Shown one piece after another: positions 17,550 to 26,438 of a stretch of 64,000 bases of DNA (positions within the stretch are counted from its first letter, which is position 1; every line of letters begins with the position of its first letter). The stretch is from Pedococcus bigeumensis (GTDB lineage: Bacteria; Actinomycetota; Actinomycetes; Actinomycetales; Dermatophilaceae): the NCBI RefSeq assembly GCF_006438965.1, contig NZ_RCZM01000006.1, positions 287,069-351,068 of the forward strand, written 5' to 3'. The notes beneath the pieces were generated by a model that was not told the DNA's origin, searched no databases, and saw only the letters and a list, made by a program, of their open reading frames with translations. A program made the position numbers and the translations under genes.

Positions 17550-18284
17550 CTAGCGGCCCTGGTTGGCGACGGCCGCAGCGGCTTCGGCGGCGGCCTCGGG
17601 GTCGAGGTACTGCGCCGGCTCGGTGGGCATGAAGTCGTCGCCGAGGGTGTAGACGAGCGGCTGGCCGGTGGGGATGTTCAGCGCCGCGATGTCTTCGTCG
17701 CTGATCCCGTCAAGGTGCTTGACCAGTCCGCGCAGGCTGTTGCCGTGTGCCGTGATGAGCACAGTCTCGCCGGCCCGGAGGTCGTCCTGGATCGGCCCCT
17801 TCCAGTAGGGCATGAACCGCTCGATGACGTCCTTGAGGCACTCGGTGCGCGGCACCTCGATGCCGGCATAGCGCGGGTCGCCGGTCTGGTCGTACTCGCT
17901 GCCGAGCTCGATGGGCGGCGGCGGTGTGTCGAACGACCGGCGCCACAGCATGAACTGCTCGTCCCCGTACTTGTCCCGGGTCGCGGCCTTGTCCAGGCCC
18001 TGCAGTGCGCCGTAGTGCCGCTCGTTGAGCCGCCAGTCACGCCGCACGGGGATCCAGTGCCGGTCCGCCGCGTCGAGCGCCAGGTTGGCCGTGGTGATCG
18101 CGCGGCGCAGCACCGAGGTGTGCACGACGGTCGGCAGAACTCCCTTGTCCTTCAACAGCTTTCCACCGTTGACGGCTTCCTCGCGGCCCTGGTCGTTCAG
18201 GTCGACGTCGACCCAGCCGGTGAAGAGGTTCTTGGCGTTCCAGTCGGAGTGCCCGTGACGGAGCAGGATCAGCGTGTAGGCCAT
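17550..18284 (-). CDS. gpmA: 2,3-bisphosphoglycerate-dependent phosphoglycerate mutase
   Basis: Glycolytic enzyme interconverting 3- and 2-phosphoglycerate. 244 residues: phospho-His motif [10 protein letters not shown] (His10), [10 protein letters not shown], catalytic Glu in [24 protein letters not shown], and second His in [14 protein letters not shown]. An Ala/Glu-rich tail ends it. In mycobacteria gpm1 lies between mshA and senX3; here the same genes surround it. Confidence 0.96.
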   Translation of the reverse strand: MAYTLILLRHGHSDWNAKNLFTGWVDVDLNDQGREEAVNGGKLLKDKGVLPTVVHTSVLRRAITTANLALDAADRHWIPVRRDWRLNERHYGALQGLDKAATRDKYGDEQFMLWRRSFDTPPPPIELGSEYDQTGDPRYAGIEVPRTECLKDVIERFMPYWKGPIQDDLRAGETVLITAHGNSLRGLVKHLDGISDEDIAALNIPTGQPLVYTLGDDFMPTEPAQYLDPEAAAEAAAAVANQGR

Positions 18285-18317
18285 GCGGACCAGCCTAGCG
18301 ACGAGCCAGCCGCGCGC

Positions 18318-18818
18318 TCAGCCGTGGTCTACAGGGTGGTCGAGCAGTGACCGGAACGCTTCGAGGTTGCGCAGTGACTCGCCCCGCGACACCCGCCAGT
18401 CCCACTCCTTCTGCATGCTCGTGAGGAACCCGATCGCGAGCAGCTCGTTGAAGTGGGCGTCCGCGGCCTCCAGCACGACGCCCAGGATCTGGTCGAGGTA
18501 GGCCGCGTCGACCCCGCCCGCGGGAACGCGTCCGGTCACGTAGACGTCGCCTGCCTTGTCGACCGAGTAGGCGAGCCCCGGCAGTCGCAGGTTCTTGCGC
18601 AGCAGGAACCGGTAGAACCGTTCGTGGTTCTCGTCGGGGTTGCGGATGACGAACGCCGACACGGACAGGGCATCCTGGCCGGCCACGAGCGACACGACCG
18701 TCTTGAGCTTCTTCTCGCCCGGCAGGGTGAGGACGAACTCACCATCCCGCGCGCCCGGCTCCCACTCGATCCCGGCCTCGGCGAGGAACCCCTCGATGCT
18801 GGTCGTCAGCTCGCTCAC
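18318..18818 (-). CDS. YbjN domain protein
   Basis: 166 residues, YbjN-type fold related to type III secretion chaperones, role unknown. Features: [13 protein letters not shown] at the start, [34 protein letters not shown] and [16 protein letters not shown] 18818 overlaps the mshA stop by 4 bp (GTGA), so it is translated with mshA, as in the mycobacterial Rv0486-Rv0487 pair. The protein is longer at its C-terminus than the bare domain. Confidence 0.88.
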   Translation of the reverse strand: MSELTTSIEGFLAEAGIEWEPGARDGEFVLTLPGEKKLKTVVSLVAGQDALSVSAFVIRNPDENHERFYRFLLRKNLRLPGLAYSVDKAGDVYVTGRVPAGGVDAAYLDQILGVVLEAADAHFNELLAIGFLTSMQKEWDWRVSRGESLRNLEAFRSLLDHPVDHG

Positions 18819-20131
18819 GGCACGACCGCCGCAGGGATGCCTGCAGCCAGCGACCCGTTCGGGGAGGGGGTGTCCTTGGAGTAGGACCGCGCCCGGCAGG
18901 CCTCCACGTAGACCTCGTACAACCGCTCGGTCGTGCGGTCCCAGCCGAACAGGGCTGCATGCGCGACGGCCTTGCGGCTCAGGGACTCTCGCTGCGCCGG
19001 ATCCACGAGCAGGGACTCGAGGGCCAGCGACCACGTGTGGGGGTCGTGCCCGTCCACCAGGATGCCGGCATCGCCGACCGCGGTCGGCAGCCCGCCGACG
19101 TCGGCCGCGACGACCGGGGTCCCGCAGGCCTCCGCCTCGACGGCGACCAGCCCGAAGGACTCCGAGTGCGAAGGAACGGCGACGAGGTCGGCGGCGCGGT
19201 ACCAGTCGGCGAGCTGCGCCCTGGGCACCGGCGGCACGAACCGCACCTGGGCGCTGATGCCGAGACCCTCGGCCAGCTCCTGCAGGCCACGCGGGTGCGC
19301 CAGGCCGGAGCCGGACGGCCCACCGAGCACCGCCACGACGAGCTCCCCTGCCCAGTGCGGGTGCCGCGCCAGCAGCTCCGCGGCGGCCTTGATCAACACC
19401 TCGGGTGCCTTGAGTGGCTGGATCCGACCCACGAAGAGCAGCACCCTGGCGTCCTGCGGCAGCCCCACGGCGGCCCGCGCCGCGCGCGTGTCACCCGGCG
19501 AGAAGAGCGACAGGTCCACCCCGGGAGGCACGACGACCACCTTGTCGGGCTCCGCGGCATACAGGTCGATCAGCTCGTGGCGCTCACCCAGGGTGTTGGC
19601 GATGAGGCGGTCCGCCGCCTCCACGACCTGCACCTCACCGATCTCCCGGCCGGCGGGTTCGGGGGTGTCCCCCTCGGCGAGGTGCAGGTTCTTGACCCTC
19701 GCCATCGTGTGCATGGTGTGCACGAGGGGGACCTGCCAGCGGTCGGCCGCCAGCCACCCGACCTGGCCGGACAGCCAGTAGTGCGAGTGGACGAGGCTGT
19801 AGTGCCCCTCGGCTTCGTGCGCCCCGGTGCGCATCACCCCGGCGGCGAAGGCGCACAGCTGACCGGGCAGGTCGTCCTTGCCGAGTCCCTCGTAGGGGCC
19901 TGCGGTGACGTGGCGGACGATGACGCCCGGCTCCATCTCGACCGTCGGCGGCAGGTCGGCCGTCGTGGTGCGGGTGAAGATCTCCACTTCGACGCCGAGC
20001 TTGGCCAGCTGGTGGGCGACCTCGACGACGTAGACGTTCATGCCCCCCGCGTCACCCGTGCCGGGCTGCTCCAACGGTGAGGTGTGGACGCTCAACATCG
20101 CGACGCGGTCGATGCGTTCGCAGCAGCCCAT
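18815..20131 (-). CDS. mshA: D-inositol-3-phosphate glycosyltransferase MshA (mycothiol synthesis step 1)
   Basis: GT4 enzyme moving GlcNAc from UDP-GlcNAc to inositol-3-phosphate, the committed step of mycothiol synthesis. 438 residues: [20 protein letters not shown] at the N-terminal acceptor site, [29 protein letters not shown], then the donor site [14 protein letters not shown] and [20 protein letters not shown]. Start [12 protein letters not shown] gives a short tail before the domain. Coupled to ybjN downstream. Other mycothiol genes in the window: mshD, mscR. Confidence 0.95.
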   Translation of the reverse strand: MGCCERIDRVAMLSVHTSPLEQPGTGDAGGMNVYVVEVAHQLAKLGVEVEIFTRTTTADLPPTVEMEPGVIVRHVTAGPYEGLGKDDLPGQLCAFAAGVMRTGAHEAEGHYSLVHSHYWLSGQVGWLAADRWQVPLVHTMHTMARVKNLHLAEGDTPEPAGREIGEVQVVEAADRLIANTLGERHELIDLYAAEPDKVVVVPPGVDLSLFSPGDTRAARAAVGLPQDARVLLFVGRIQPLKAPEVLIKAAAELLARHPHWAGELVVAVLGGPSGSGLAHPRGLQELAEGLGISAQVRFVPPVPRAQLADWYRAADLVAVPSHSESFGLVAVEAEACGTPVVAADVGGLPTAVGDAGILVDGHDPHTWSLALESLLVDPAQRESLSRKAVAHAALFGWDRTTERLYEVYVEACRARSYSKDTPSPNGSLAAGIPAAVVP

Positions 20132-20175
20132 GCTTCGAGTCTGCCACGCACTCCGTCGCCGCTACGACGCGGTGC

Positions 20176-20988
20176 TCAGGCGGGTGCGCTGCGTGGCGTC
20201 GGCTCCGGCCTGGCCTGGGACGAGACAGTCAGCGAGCAGGAGTCGGACCAGATGTGGATGTCGGTGCGCCCCTGCGTCCGGATGTCGACGCCGCGAGCGA
20301 CTCGCTGCGGCCCGACCCCGATGTCGGTGCCGAGGAGCGTGGAGAAGGCCGCGCGGCCCTCGACCGCTCCCGGGTCCACCCACGCCGCGGAGTTGCGGAG
20401 GTTGACCGCGGGGAGGGCGGGCCGGATCCCCACGGTCTGAGGTTCCCGGTTGAGGTGCCAGACCACGCCGTCGGCGCCGTTCACCGAGGCTCCGATCCGG
20501 ACCACCCCACCAGCCGACTCGATGCGCAGGGTGAGGGGCAGCGACCGTTTCCCGTCCTGGACGGTGCCGAAGTAGCTCGCCCGACCCGGCAGGAAGACCA
20601 GCTCGGTGATCGTCACGTTGTCGTAGCTGGCGGTGACGCGTTCCTCGGTCCGACCGGCACCGTCGGTCGTCGCGCTACCCTCGACCGCAGACAGCATCGA
20701 CCCCCCGATCACGGTCTGCAGGAGCAGGTCGTTGTCGCGGCTGATCCGCAGTCCGTCTGAGTAGAGGGAGACGCTCACACCCCCACCCAGGGTCGCCACC
20801 CCCTTGGCTCCGGGGTCGACCTTCAGCAGCCCCGGCGATACGTCGACGAAGCCGTCGCCGTGCCCCAGCCACCCTGGCACGTTCGTGACGAGCCCGAGCA
20901 GGGCAAGGGCGGCCAGCGAGGCCACCAGCGCGACCATGCTGCGGCTGACGTCTCGCTCCCGCCATCGCATCCGCCTCAGCCATCGCAC
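20176..20988 (-). CDS. Membrane-anchored exported protein, function unknown
   Basis: 270 residues. A basic start (MRWLRRMRWRERDVSR) and one hydrophobic helix (about 17-40, VALVASLAALALLGLVTNV) make a signal anchor. The rest is beta-rich and outside the membrane, without named motifs. It lies upstream of mshA in the same direction with a 44-bp gap and diverges from a methyltransferase gene. I recognise no family. Confidence 0.7.
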   Translation of the reverse strand: MRWLRRMRWRERDVSRSMVALVASLAALALLGLVTNVPGWLGHGDGFVDVSPGLLKVDPGAKGVATLGGGVSVSLYSDGLRISRDNDLLLQTVIGGSMLSAVEGSATTDGAGRTEERVTASYDNVTITELVFLPGRASYFGTVQDGKRSLPLTLRIESAGGVVRIGASVNGADGVVWHLNREPQTVGIRPALPAVNLRNSAAWVDPGAVEGRAAFSTLLGTDIGVGPQRVARGVDIRTQGRTDIHIWSDSCSLTVSSQARPEPTPRSAPA

Positions 20989-21027
20989 CTGCTCAGCCTA
21001 GGCGGCGGCGCCGCGTAGGCTGCGCGC

Positions 21028-21831
21028 GTGGCTGTGCAGCGACCGGTGGGCACCATCACCCGCGGCACCACCAACCCCAACCGCCTCCGCCGGGTGGACC
21101 GCTGGCTGGCGGGGCCCCAGGCGTGGCGGCTGCGGTGGGCCGAGGGTATGCCGGTCGTGGTCGACCTCGGGTACGGCGCCTCCCCCGTGACCGCCGTCGA
21201 GCTGCACGACCGGCTGCGGCGAGTCCGCCCGGACGTCCAGGTGGTGGGGATCGAGATCGAGCCCGAGCGGGTTGCCTTGGGGAAGTCCCTTGAGCGGGAA
21301 GGCCTTTCGTTCCGGCTCGGCGGTTTCGAGGTGCCACTCGACGCCGGGCGTCAGGCCACGGTGGTGCGCGCCTTCAACGTGCTCCGACAGTACGACGAGT
21401 CCGAGGTCGTGCAGGCCTGGGCCGTCGTCCAGGAGCGGCTCACCCCCGATGGGCTGCTGGTCGACGGCACCTGCGACGAGCTCGGTCGGCGCAGCGCGTG
21501 GATCGCCGTCGAGCGGGCCGGCCCCGTGTCGCTGAGCCTGTCGTGGCGACTGCGAGGGCTGGACCGCCCCTCCGACGTCGCCGAACGGCTGCCCAAGTCA
21601 CTCATCCACCGGAACGTGGAAGGCGAACCCGTCCACGCGTGGCTTCAGGCGTTGGACAGGGCGTGGGTGCATGCAGCCCAGCACGCCAGCTTCGGTGTGC
21701 GGCAACGGTTCCTGGCGGCGATGGACGCCGTCCGTGACGACGGATGGCCGGTCCTCGACGGGCCCGGGCGGTGGCGCCTCGGCGAGGTCACCGTGGCCTG
21801 GTCCGCCGTCGCCCCGCCCGGTCATGCCTAA
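21028..21831 (+). CDS. Class I SAM-dependent methyltransferase
   Basis: 267 residues. Rossmann motif I VVVDLGYGASPVTAVEL, motif II VVGIEIEPERV, then VRAFNVLRQYDESEV and LLVDGTCDELGRR in the position of motifs IV and V. The N-terminus (TRGTTNPNRLRRVDRWL) is typical of a small actinobacterial group that sits beside mshA; substrate unknown. GTG start at 21028 fixed by the length of relatives; little ribosome site. Confidence 0.85.
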   Translation: MAVQRPVGTITRGTTNPNRLRRVDRWLAGPQAWRLRWAEGMPVVVDLGYGASPVTAVELHDRLRRVRPDVQVVGIEIEPERVALGKSLEREGLSFRLGGFEVPLDAGRQATVVRAFNVLRQYDESEVVQAWAVVQERLTPDGLLVDGTCDELGRRSAWIAVERAGPVSLSLSWRLRGLDRPSDVAERLPKSLIHRNVEGEPVHAWLQALDRAWVHAAQHASFGVRQRFLAAMDAVRDDGWPVLDGPGRWRLGEVTVAWSAVAPPGHA

Positions 21832-21869
21832 ACTCTGCTAGCTGCTAGCAAAGGTTGCTGCGCGGGCGC

Positions 21870-22295
21870 TCAGCGGGCGTAGTCGTCCTGGAGGCGGACG
21901 ATGTCGGCCTCGTCGAAGTCGCCGTAGGCGATCTCGAGCAGCCGGCCGGGCTGGTCGCCCTTGTTGGCCATCCGGTGCACCGCGTGGCACGGCACCCAGA
22001 CCGCCTCGCCCGGGGCGGCACTCCAGGTCCGGTCGCCGACGGTCACCTCGATCGGCACGTCGAGGACCTGCCAGAACTCGCCCCGGTGGTCGTGGGTCTG
22101 CAGCGAGAGCCGGTGACCCGGGTCGACGGTGATGATCTTGACGGTGACGCGCTCGTTGGAGCAGAACTGCTGGAAGTTCCCCCAGGGCCTTTGCACCGTG
22201 AAGATGTCGCTGCGCGGGTCCGGCAGGTCCGACACGTCACCGCTGCGGTCCATCTCCGCAGCCTGGTCCCCGGTCACGGCGTGATCGCCCGTCAC
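21870..22295 (-). CDS. Cupin protein (phosphomannose isomerase type II-like domain)
   Basis: 141 residues. Cupin motif 1 THDHRGEFWQVLDVPIEV and motif 2 PGEAVWVPCHAVHRMAN show the beta-barrel and His/Glu metal ligands; RPWGNFQQF at the front is typical of the mannose-6-phosphate isomerase C-terminal domain. No nucleotidyltransferase domain is attached, so it may be a free isomerase or a sugar-binding regulator. GTG 22295 overlaps the upstream DUF2516 stop (GTGA). Confidence 0.85.
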   Translation of the reverse strand: MTGDHAVTGDQAAEMDRSGDVSDLPDPRSDIFTVQRPWGNFQQFCSNERVTVKIITVDPGHRLSLQTHDHRGEFWQVLDVPIEVTVGDRTWSAAPGEAVWVPCHAVHRMANKGDQPGRLLEIAYGDFDEADIVRLQDDYAR

Positions 22296-22627
22296 CACGG
22301 TCCGTACGGTCCCATGTGCTGGGAGCCGCCGCCCCGTCCGCTCACCTGGCGCAGCGCAGGACGCACGTCGGCGAGGTAGATGCCCGCGGCGACGACGGCG
22401 ATCAGCCCGATCGAGAAGAGCAGGCTACGACCGACCGACACGAAGCCGAGCAGCACGGCCACCCCCAGGATGATCGACCAGAACTGCTTGGTGCGCTTGC
22501 CGGCCGCGACGAAGGCGTCCGGACGGTGGCGTACTGCGTCGACGAGGGCGAAGACCTCGGCCGCAAAGGCAGCGAGACTGAGCAGCAGGATCACGATGCC
22601 CTGTGCGGAACCGAGCGCGGAGAACAT
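22292..22627 (-). CDS. DUF2516 membrane protein
   Basis: 111 residues with an N-terminal hydrophobic helix (about 8-30) and two more around 48-80. The motif ALVDAVRHRPDAFVAAGKRTKQFW is the family signature. Function unknown; in mycobacteria it neighbours hbhA, which lies 1.5 kb away here. Co-translated with the cupin gene through a GTGA overlap. Confidence 0.88.
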   Translation of the reverse strand: MFSALGSAQGIVILLLSLAAFAAEVFALVDAVRHRPDAFVAAGKRTKQFWSIILGVAVLLGFVSVGRSLLFSIGLIAVVAAGIYLADVRPALRQVSGRGGGSQHMGPYGPW

Positions 22628-22643
22628 GCAGACAGCCTAAGGG

Positions 22644-23069
22644 TCAGACGTCGACGACCAGGGTGACCGGACCGTCATTGACGAGGGTGACCTCCATCAT
22701 GGCGCCGAACCTTCCGGTCGCGACCTCCACACCTCGAGCCCGCAGGGCACCGACGACCGCGTCCACCAGCGGTTCTGCGACGGCTCCGGGCGCCGCGTTG
22801 TTCCACGACGGACGCCGACCCTTGCGCGTGTCGGCGTAGAGGGTGAACTGGCTGACGACCAGCACCGGCGCTCCCTCGTCGAGGACCGAACGCTCGTCAC
22901 GCAGGATCCGCAGCTCGCTGATCTTGCGGGCCATCGCCTCGACCTGGTCCGGGCCGTCGCCGTGGGTCACTCCCACCAGAGCAACCAGCCCTGGGCGGTC
23001 GACGGCTCCGACGACCGCACCGTCGACCGAGACCGACGCGCTGGTCACCCGCTGCAGGACGGCGCGCAC
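22644..23069 (-). CDS. dtd: D-aminoacyl-tRNA deacylase
   Basis: 141 residues, usual length. Removes D-amino acids and glycine mischarged on tRNA. Active-site signatures [18 protein letters not shown] and the cross-dimer loop NDGPVT are complete, and the N-terminus [17 protein letters not shown] is canonical. It starts 4 bp after the asparaginase gene, so they share a transcript. Confidence 0.96.
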   Translation of the reverse strand: MRAVLQRVTSASVSVDGAVVGAVDRPGLVALVGVTHGDGPDQVEAMARKISELRILRDERSVLDEGAPVLVVSQFTLYADTRKGRRPSWNNAAPGAVAEPLVDAVVGALRARGVEVATGRFGAMMEVTLVNDGPVTLVVDV

Positions 23070-23073
23070 AGGC

Positions 23074-24054
23074 TCAGATGTTGACGGCGACGATGGCTCC
23101 GACGACCTCGCCGTGCCCCAGCACCGGGGAGTGCTCGAGCTGTGCGAGGGCCGGCGACTCGACGCCGAGGCGGCGCAGCGCGGCCGCGAGGATCACCGGC
23201 TTGGCCCGCGGGTAGCCGTCGGCGACCTTGACGGCGACGCCGCGCCCGTCGGCCAGCCCGACGGCATACACGGACTCGGCGCCGTCCTTGGCGATCAGTC
23301 CGGGCGTGGACTCGATGAGGGCGGTGACGTCGCGTCCAGTGCCCCCGAGGTATGCCGGGTTGCCGCGGATCGCGTCGGCCACCTCGGCCTCGTGCGTGCC
23401 CGGCTCGGCGGCGGCCATCCGGCCGAACGCGCGCGCCAGGCCGGCCAGCGTCACTGCCATCACGGGTGCGCCACAGCCGTCGACCGCGACGGCGGTGATC
23501 TCGTCACCGGTCAGCTCGGCCAGGGTCTGGGAGATCGCCTGCTGCAGGGGGTGGTTGGGGTCGCGGTAGGTCTCGGTGTCCCACCCGTTGACGACGCAGG
23601 TGGCCAGCATCGCCGCGTGCTTGCCCGAGCAGTTCTGCGTGATCGGCAGCTTGCCACCGCCGGCACGGAGCACCGCCTCGCGCGCCTCTTCGTTGACGGG
23701 GTAGTCCGGCGTGTTCTGGAGTGCGCCTTCGGTCAGCCCCGCGGACGCGAGCATCTCGCGCACCGCGGCCAGGTGGAAGTCCTCCCCCGAGTGGCTGGCC
23801 GACGCGATGGCGAGGTGGGCGGGCGGCATGCGCAGGCCCGCCCGGACCATCGCGAGGGTCTGGACCGGCTTGTTGGACGACCTCGGGAAGATCGGGTCGT
23901 CGACCGCGCCGAGGGCCAGCAGGTGGCTGCCGTCCGCCGCGGTCGCGACCACAGAGGCGCGGTGCGCGGACTCGACGAAGCCTCCGCGTACGTAGTGTGC
24001 GAGGACCGGTGCGTCGTCGAGGGCGGGTGGGGTGTCGGTATGCGGCGTGCTCAC
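23074..24054 (-). CDS. L-asparaginase II-like protein
   Basis: 326 residues, asparaginase II (Rhizobium-type) family, unrelated to the EcAII fold and resembling serine beta-lactamase-like amidases. [12 protein letters not shown] supplies the Ser-x-x-Lys dyad; [15 protein letters not shown] and [11 protein letters not shown] supply the second Ser and the Cys residues. Converts asparagine to aspartate in relatives. The only terminator in this strand segment lies just upstream (24116-24146), separating it from the HbhA-like gene. Confidence 0.9.
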   Translation of the reverse strand: MSTPHTDTPPALDDAPVLAHYVRGGFVESAHRASVVATAADGSHLLALGAVDDPIFPRSSNKPVQTLAMVRAGLRMPPAHLAIASASHSGEDFHLAAVREMLASAGLTEGALQNTPDYPVNEEAREAVLRAGGGKLPITQNCSGKHAAMLATCVVNGWDTETYRDPNHPLQQAISQTLAELTGDEITAVAVDGCGAPVMAVTLAGLARAFGRMAAAEPGTHEAEVADAIRGNPAYLGGTGRDVTALIESTPGLIAKDGAESVYAVGLADGRGVAVKVADGYPRAKPVILAAALRRLGVESPALAQLEHSPVLGHGEVVGAIVAVNI

Positions 24055-24115
24055 CCGCCGAGCCTAGCCACCGCCCCGCGGCGGTGGTCCGCGGCGGGCT
24101 GCGGGACAACGCAAA

Positions 24116-24146
24116 CGGCCCCCACCCGGATCACGGGAGGGGGCCG
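24116..24146 (-). terminator. Terminator downstream of the HbhA-like gene
   Basis: Stem CGGCCCCCACCC against GGGAGGGGGCCG with one mismatch and a short loop. It lies 16 bp after the HbhA-like stop on the minus strand. Confidence 0.7.
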
Positions 24147-24162
24147 ATTGGCTGGGGGTAGG

Positions 24163-24849
24163 TCAGGCGCCGACCTTCGTGGCGGCAGCGGTGCTGGCCT
24201 TCTTGGTGGCGGTGGCCGTCTTCTTCGCGCTGGTGGTCGCGCCCTTGGCGGCGGACTTGCTCGCGGCAGCGGACTTCTTGGTGGTCGTCGCGGTGCGCTT
24301 GGCGGCCGTGCGGGTGCGCGTGGCGGACTGCTTCACCGCGGTGCTGGCCTCGGCGGCCTCCTCGACGACGGAGTCGGCGATGACGTCAGCAGCAACGGCG
24401 GCCTGCTTGCGACCGGTGGTCAGCGTGGCCTTGGCCGAGCGCTGGATGTCGGTGGCGGACTTGCGGACCGTGGTGACGGCACCCTTGCCCAGGGAGAAGG
24501 TGGCCTCGGCCTGCGCCAGGAGGTCCTTGGTCGACTTCTGGGTGCGGACCCGCTTGACCAGCTTCTCGCCGCGGGCGGCGACGGTCTCGTAGGTCTCCTG
24601 CGCCTTGCCGGCGATCTCGAGGCCGCGGTTGAGAGCCAGGGCCGGGAGCTCCTGGGCCTGCCCGGCAGCCTCGGTCACGCGGGCCTGGGCCTTGGACTGC
24701 AGGGCGGCGGGGGCGAGGTCCACGCGAACGGCGGTGGCCTTGACGCGGGCGTCGCGCACCTTCTCGACGGCGATGTCGGTCAGGCCGACGACGGCGAACA
24801 CGGGGGTGGTGTCGGTGACGGTCTTGCGGATGTCGGCAACGAGTGCCAT
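24163..24849 (-). CDS. Heparin-binding hemagglutinin-like (HbhA) protein
   Basis: 228 residues. A long amphipathic coiled-coil body (about 1-165, with ALQSKAQARVTEAAGQAQ) resembles HbhA and polyester-granule phasins. A C-terminal tail of Lys/Ala/Thr repeats (TTKKSAAASKSAAKG...) matches the polycation region that binds sulfated glycans or DNA in mycobacteria. AGGAG lies 7 bases before ATG 24849. The XRE gene ends 1 bp upstream, as Rv0474 precedes hbhA. Whether it is on the surface or a granule/lipid-body protein is open; no signal peptide is present. Confidence 0.82.
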   Translation of the reverse strand: MALVADIRKTVTDTTPVFAVVGLTDIAVEKVRDARVKATAVRVDLAPAALQSKAQARVTEAAGQAQELPALALNRGLEIAGKAQETYETVAARGEKLVKRVRTQKSTKDLLAQAEATFSLGKGAVTTVRKSATDIQRSAKATLTTGRKQAAVAADVIADSVVEEAAEASTAVKQSATRTRTAAKRTATTTKKSAAASKSAAKGATTSAKKTATATKKASTAAATKVGA

Positions 24850-24850
24850 G

Positions 24851-25339
24851 TCAGGCTCCTTGGTTACGAGGGGTGGTGCTTCTGGTCTTGGTGGTGCTGG
24901 ACGTGGTGCTGGTCTTGCTGCTGGTCTTGGTGCTGCCGGACGAACGCCTGCGGACCGGCTTGGCCTCGACGCCGACGAACGAGTCGTAGATGTCGAGCAG
25001 GGCGGCCTTCTGGCGGTCGGTGAGCTGCGGGTCGGCGCCGATGACGGCCCTGGTGTCGAGCGGGGCGCCATGCGTCGTCGGGGCGTCGCCGTGGCGCTCG
25101 TCGAGGATCCCGGCCCGCACGTAGAGCGACTCCGCTGAGACCTCGAGGCCCTTGGCGAGCTGCTGGAGGATCTCGGCGCTGGGCTTCTTCAGGCCCCGCT
25201 CGATCTGCGACAGGTAGGGGTTGGACACACCGGCGAGCTCGGAGAGCTGGCGCAGCGAGAGCCGGGCGGACTGACGCTGCTCACGCAGGTAGTCACCCAG
25301 GTTGTTGTGGCTCAGCGGCCCCAACGGAATTCGGCTCAT
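24851..25339 (-). CDS. XRE-family transcriptional regulator
   Basis: 162 residues. The helix-turn-helix is at about 13-70 (LREQRQSARLSLRQLSELAG, then VSNPYLSQIERGLKKPS). The C-terminal 35 residues are a Ser/Thr/Lys-rich tail like the tail of the neighbouring HbhA-like protein. Immediately upstream of that gene with a 1-bp gap, the same pairing as in mycobacteria. A palindrome in its promoter suggests autoregulation. Confidence 0.9.
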   Translation of the reverse strand: MSRIPLGPLSHNNLGDYLREQRQSARLSLRQLSELAGVSNPYLSQIERGLKKPSAEILQQLAKGLEVSAESLYVRAGILDERHGDAPTTHGAPLDTRAVIGADPQLTDRQKAALLDIYDSFVGVEAKPVRRRSSGSTKTSSKTSTTSSTTKTRSTTPRNQGA

Positions 25340-25347
25340 GCCCCCAG

Positions 25348-25369
25348 TCTGCTTGCTCTAGTTAGCAGA
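25348..25369 (-). promoter_or_regulatory. Candidate operator in the XRE-hbhA promoter
   Basis: Inverted repeat TCTGCT-10 bases-AGCAGA just 9 bp from the XRE start codon, within an AT-richer patch likely to hold the promoter. Probable autoregulator site; inferred from position and symmetry only. Confidence 0.4.
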
Positions 25370-25451
25370 ATGCAAACTCAAGGCAGCGTGTTCCGCATCA
25401 CAGGGCGAACCCCAGGGGTCGTGGAGGCAGGAGTTCGGTCTTGCGACGGGG

Positions 25452-26303
25452 TCAGCCACGGTCCTTGACGCCGAGCATCACGCGGGCGTCGGCGGTGGAC
25501 AACGCGGGACGTTGCATCACGTCGGCCAGGTGGACCACCCGCTCCACGAGCTGGGAGTTGTGCTCGACGGGTACGCCGCGCGCGAAGACCACGTTGTCCT
25601 CCATGCCCACCCGCAGGTGTCCACCGGCCGACAACGCGGCGGCAGCCACGGGCAGGTGGCTGCGGCCGATCCCGGTCGCCGACCACGAGGTGACCTCGGG
25701 CGGCAGCATCGCGACCCCGGCGAGCAGCGCAGCAGGCGTCCCCGGCATACCTCCAGGCACGCCGGTCACGAAGTCGACGTGCACCTTGCCCCCGAACGGC
25801 AGGCCGTGCGTGTCGATGAGGCGGGCCAGCGACGTCACGTGACCCAGGTCGAACAGCTCGAACTCGGGCACCACCTCGCGCTCCTGGGCCTGGACATAGA
25901 GGTCGGACATGAAGCCGTAGGGGTTCAGGAAGACGTCGTCGCCGAAGTTGGTGGTGCCGCAGGTGAGGGAGCAGGAGTCGGGCTCGGCGTCGAGGACCGT
26001 GAGCCGCTGGTCGAGGGGATCGTGCACGCTGCCGCCCGTCGACAGCTGGATGACCAGCGACGTCTGCTCGCGCAGGGCGTCCACCGCCGCCTTGAGATGT
26101 CCCTGGTCCAGCGTCGGCCGGTGCTCGCCGTCGCGGATGTGCAGGTGGATCATCGACGCGCCAGCCGCCTCGCAGGCGACAGCGGTCTCGACGAGCTCCT
26201 CCAGCGTCGTCGGCAGCTGGGGGAAGTCCGCCTTGGCCAGCTCTGCGCCCGTGGGGGCGACGGTGATGAGGGTGCCGTGGGCGGAGCCTTGCGTAAGAGC
26301 CAT
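25452..26303 (-). CDS. Beta-keto acid cleavage enzyme (BKACE family, DUF849)
   Basis: 283 residues, TIM-barrel zinc enzymes that cleave beta-keto acids with acetyl-CoA, prototype 3-keto-5-aminohexanoate cleavage enzyme. Evidence: ITVAPTGAE at the start, metal motif IHLHIRDGEHRPTLD (HxH), LSTGGSV, SLTCGTTNFGDDVF, and the late GHLRVGMEDNVVFARG with the second metal Glu. ATG 26303 was taken; ATG 26312 and 26315 are alternatives. No lysine-fermentation neighbours, so its substrate is unknown. Confidence 0.9.
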   Translation of the reverse strand: MALTQGSAHGTLITVAPTGAELAKADFPQLPTTLEELVETAVACEAAGASMIHLHIRDGEHRPTLDQGHLKAAVDALREQTSLVIQLSTGGSVHDPLDQRLTVLDAEPDSCSLTCGTTNFGDDVFLNPYGFMSDLYVQAQEREVVPEFELFDLGHVTSLARLIDTHGLPFGGKVHVDFVTGVPGGMPGTPAALLAGVAMLPPEVTSWSATGIGRSHLPVAAAALSAGGHLRVGMEDNVVFARGVPVEHNSQLVERVVHLADVMQRPALSTADARVMLGVKDRG

Positions 26304-26438
26304 GGCCGACATCATGGCAGCCGTGCCCACACCGCTCGACCCGGTCACCCCGCCGTTGTGTGGGACACTGTGGGCGCTCACAGCCAACCGAAACCTACTG
26401 GGGCCGATCGAACACGCCCAGACAGTGAAAGCAGGACC

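Noticed and set aside
21837..21850. Inverted repeat GCTAGCTGCTAGC between convergent genes as a terminator
   Set aside because: The stem is only six pairs with a one-base centre and cannot form a proper hairpin; left unassigned.
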